12,908 bases of DNA. Origin: Rhodoferax sp. UBA4409. Lineage in GTDB: Bacteria > Pseudomonadota > Gammaproteobacteria > Burkholderiales > Burkholderiaceae_C. A model generated the notes under the pieces. The model searched no databases. It was given only the letters and a program-made list of their open reading frames with translations, and was not told where the DNA came from. Shown piece after piece: positions 12,151 through 12,908 of this stretch (the stretch's first letter is position 1; each line of letters begins with the position of its first letter). Position numbers and translations under genes: made by a program. The stretch lies in contig DGQR01000098.1 in NCBI GenBank assembly GCA_002390825.1, positions 6,393 to 19,300 of the forward strand, given 5' to 3'.

Positions 12151-12908
12151 TCAAAAAGTCCAGTCGTAGGCGACGGTAACGGGTGCATGGTCGGAAAACT
12201 TCTCGGCCTTGTAAATGGCGACTTCCTTGGCTGTGGCGGCGAAAGCAGGGGTGGCCAAGTGGTAGTCGAGTCGCCAGCCCACGTTCTTGGCGTAGGCCTG
12301 CCCACGATTGCTCCACCATGTGTAGCTTTCTTCAGTGGCCGTCGGGTGTAGCGTGCGGTGCACATCTACCAGCCCTCCGTCGGTGAGCGCCTTGGTCATC
12401 CATGCCCGCTCTTCGGGCAAAAAGCCGGAGTTCTTTTTGTTGCCTTTCCAGTTTTTCAGGTCAATCTCTTGGTGCGCAATATTGAGGTCGCCACACAGCA
12501 CCAACTCACGCCCTGATCGGAGGTCCTGGAGATGGGGGTAAAACTCTTCCAGGAATCGGAACTTGGCGGCTTGCCGGTCTTCCCCGGAGGAGCCGCTCGG
12601 GAAGTACGCGCTGATGATGGAGAACTTGCGGCTGGGCGTGTCAAAACGCAGCTCCACATAGCGCCCCTCCGCGTCGAACTCTTGAGAGCCGTATCCCACC
12701 CGGACGTCGCTCGGTATGGCCCGGGTGTAGATGCCCACACCGGAATAACCCTTCTTCTCCGCAAAATGGAAATGCCCTTTCAGATCGCCAAAGGACTCGA
12801 ACTTGCCCGCAACGTCCGTGGCCTGGGCTTTGACTTCCTGGACGCAAATACAATCGGGCTGCGCTTGGGCAAGCCAGGCTTCAAGGCCTTTGCTGGTGGC
12901 GGAACGGA
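12151..12908 (-). CDS. xth: Exodeoxyribonuclease III, start outside window
   Basis: A DNA repair nuclease of the ExoIII/APE family. It cuts 5' of abasic sites and removes 3'-blocking groups in base excision repair, in the cytoplasm on DNA. About 251 residues are visible, and the frame stays open to the right edge; roughly ten N-terminal residues are missing compared with the 268-residue E. coli XthA. Visible active-site motifs are VQEVKA (metal-binding glutamate), the YFPSGS region, GDLNIAH (catalytic aspartate and asparagine), WRLDYHL and SDHAPV (catalytic histidine). NWKGNKKNSGFLPEERAWM is typical of the bacterial ExoIII branch. It converges on the PEP-CTERM gene, with a shared terminator between them. 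Confidence 0.95.
   Translation of the reverse strand, partial: RSATSKGLEAWLAQAQPDCICVQEVKAQATDVAGKFESFGDLKGHFHFAEKKGYSGVGIYTRAIPSDVRVGYGSQEFDAEGRYVELRFDTPSRKFSIISAYFPSGSSGEDRQAAKFRFLEEFYPHLQDLRSGRELVLCGDLNIAHQEIDLKNWKGNKKNSGFLPEERAWMTKALTDGGLVDVHRTLHPTATEESYTWWSNRGQAYAKNVGWRLDYHLATPAFAATAKEVAIYKAEKFSDHAPVTVAYDWTF

Noticed and set aside
1..12908. CRISPR array, insertion sequence, prophage or defence genes
   Set aside because: No regularly spaced repeats, transposase, integrase or nuclease-type defence genes are visible; every major open region is accounted for by housekeeping, transport, regulatory or export functions.

Overview
The window looks like ordinary chromosome from a GC-rich betaproteobacterium, most likely family Comamonadaceae (Rhodoferax-like). 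This rests on gene order (ilvE, small CHCC zinc-finger gene, waaF), protein character, a PEP-CTERM protein, and two copies of a short double-hairpin repeat at gene ends of a kind I remember from that family. No phage, IS element, CRISPR array, tRNA or rRNA was seen.

Layout. (1) 1-1702, plus strand: 3' part of ilvE, a 68-residue zinc-finger protein, and waaF (LPS inner-core heptosyltransferase), tightly packed. (2) 1687-1987: a gene-poor stretch with repeat copy 1, a terminator whose U-tract faces the minus strand, further small hairpins (a candidate minus-strand sRNA or the long 3' UTR of frcK), and A/T tracts. (3) 1988-7006: a fructose-type (Frc) sugar ABC uptake locus. A P-loop small-molecule kinase (frcK-like) is divergent from frcB (periplasmic binding protein), frcC (permease), frcA (ATPase) and a ROK-family regulator. 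The frcK-frcB intergenic region holds a good sigma70 promoter with a near-palindrome over its -10, a likely operator for the ROK regulator. A GC-rich stem-loop sits between frcB and frcC.

(4) 7011-8981, minus strand: a CpxA-like histidine kinase and CpxR-like response regulator. Upstream of the regulator is a perfect GTAAA-N5-GTAAA, the classical CpxR box. (5) 9086-10429, minus strand: an AmpG-type muropeptide permease whose stop codon lies inside repeat copy 2. It is divergent, across a 40-base gap, from (6) a secreted M48 metalloprotease (10470-11339). (7) 11447-12085: a PEP-CTERM exported protein with a DUF4114-like body. A bidirectional terminator separates it from (8) a convergent exonuclease III gene (xth) that runs off the right edge.

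Functionally, the Frc genes should import and perhaps phosphorylate a sugar under ROK control. The two-component system, AmpG and the M48 protease all concern the cell envelope and may form a Cpx-like stress neighbourhood, but this is inferred from proximity and the CpxR-like box. I found no clearly new multi-gene system. The least explained signals are the 44-bp two-hairpin repeat that supplies stop codons, the candidate sRNA, and the CpxR-like box.
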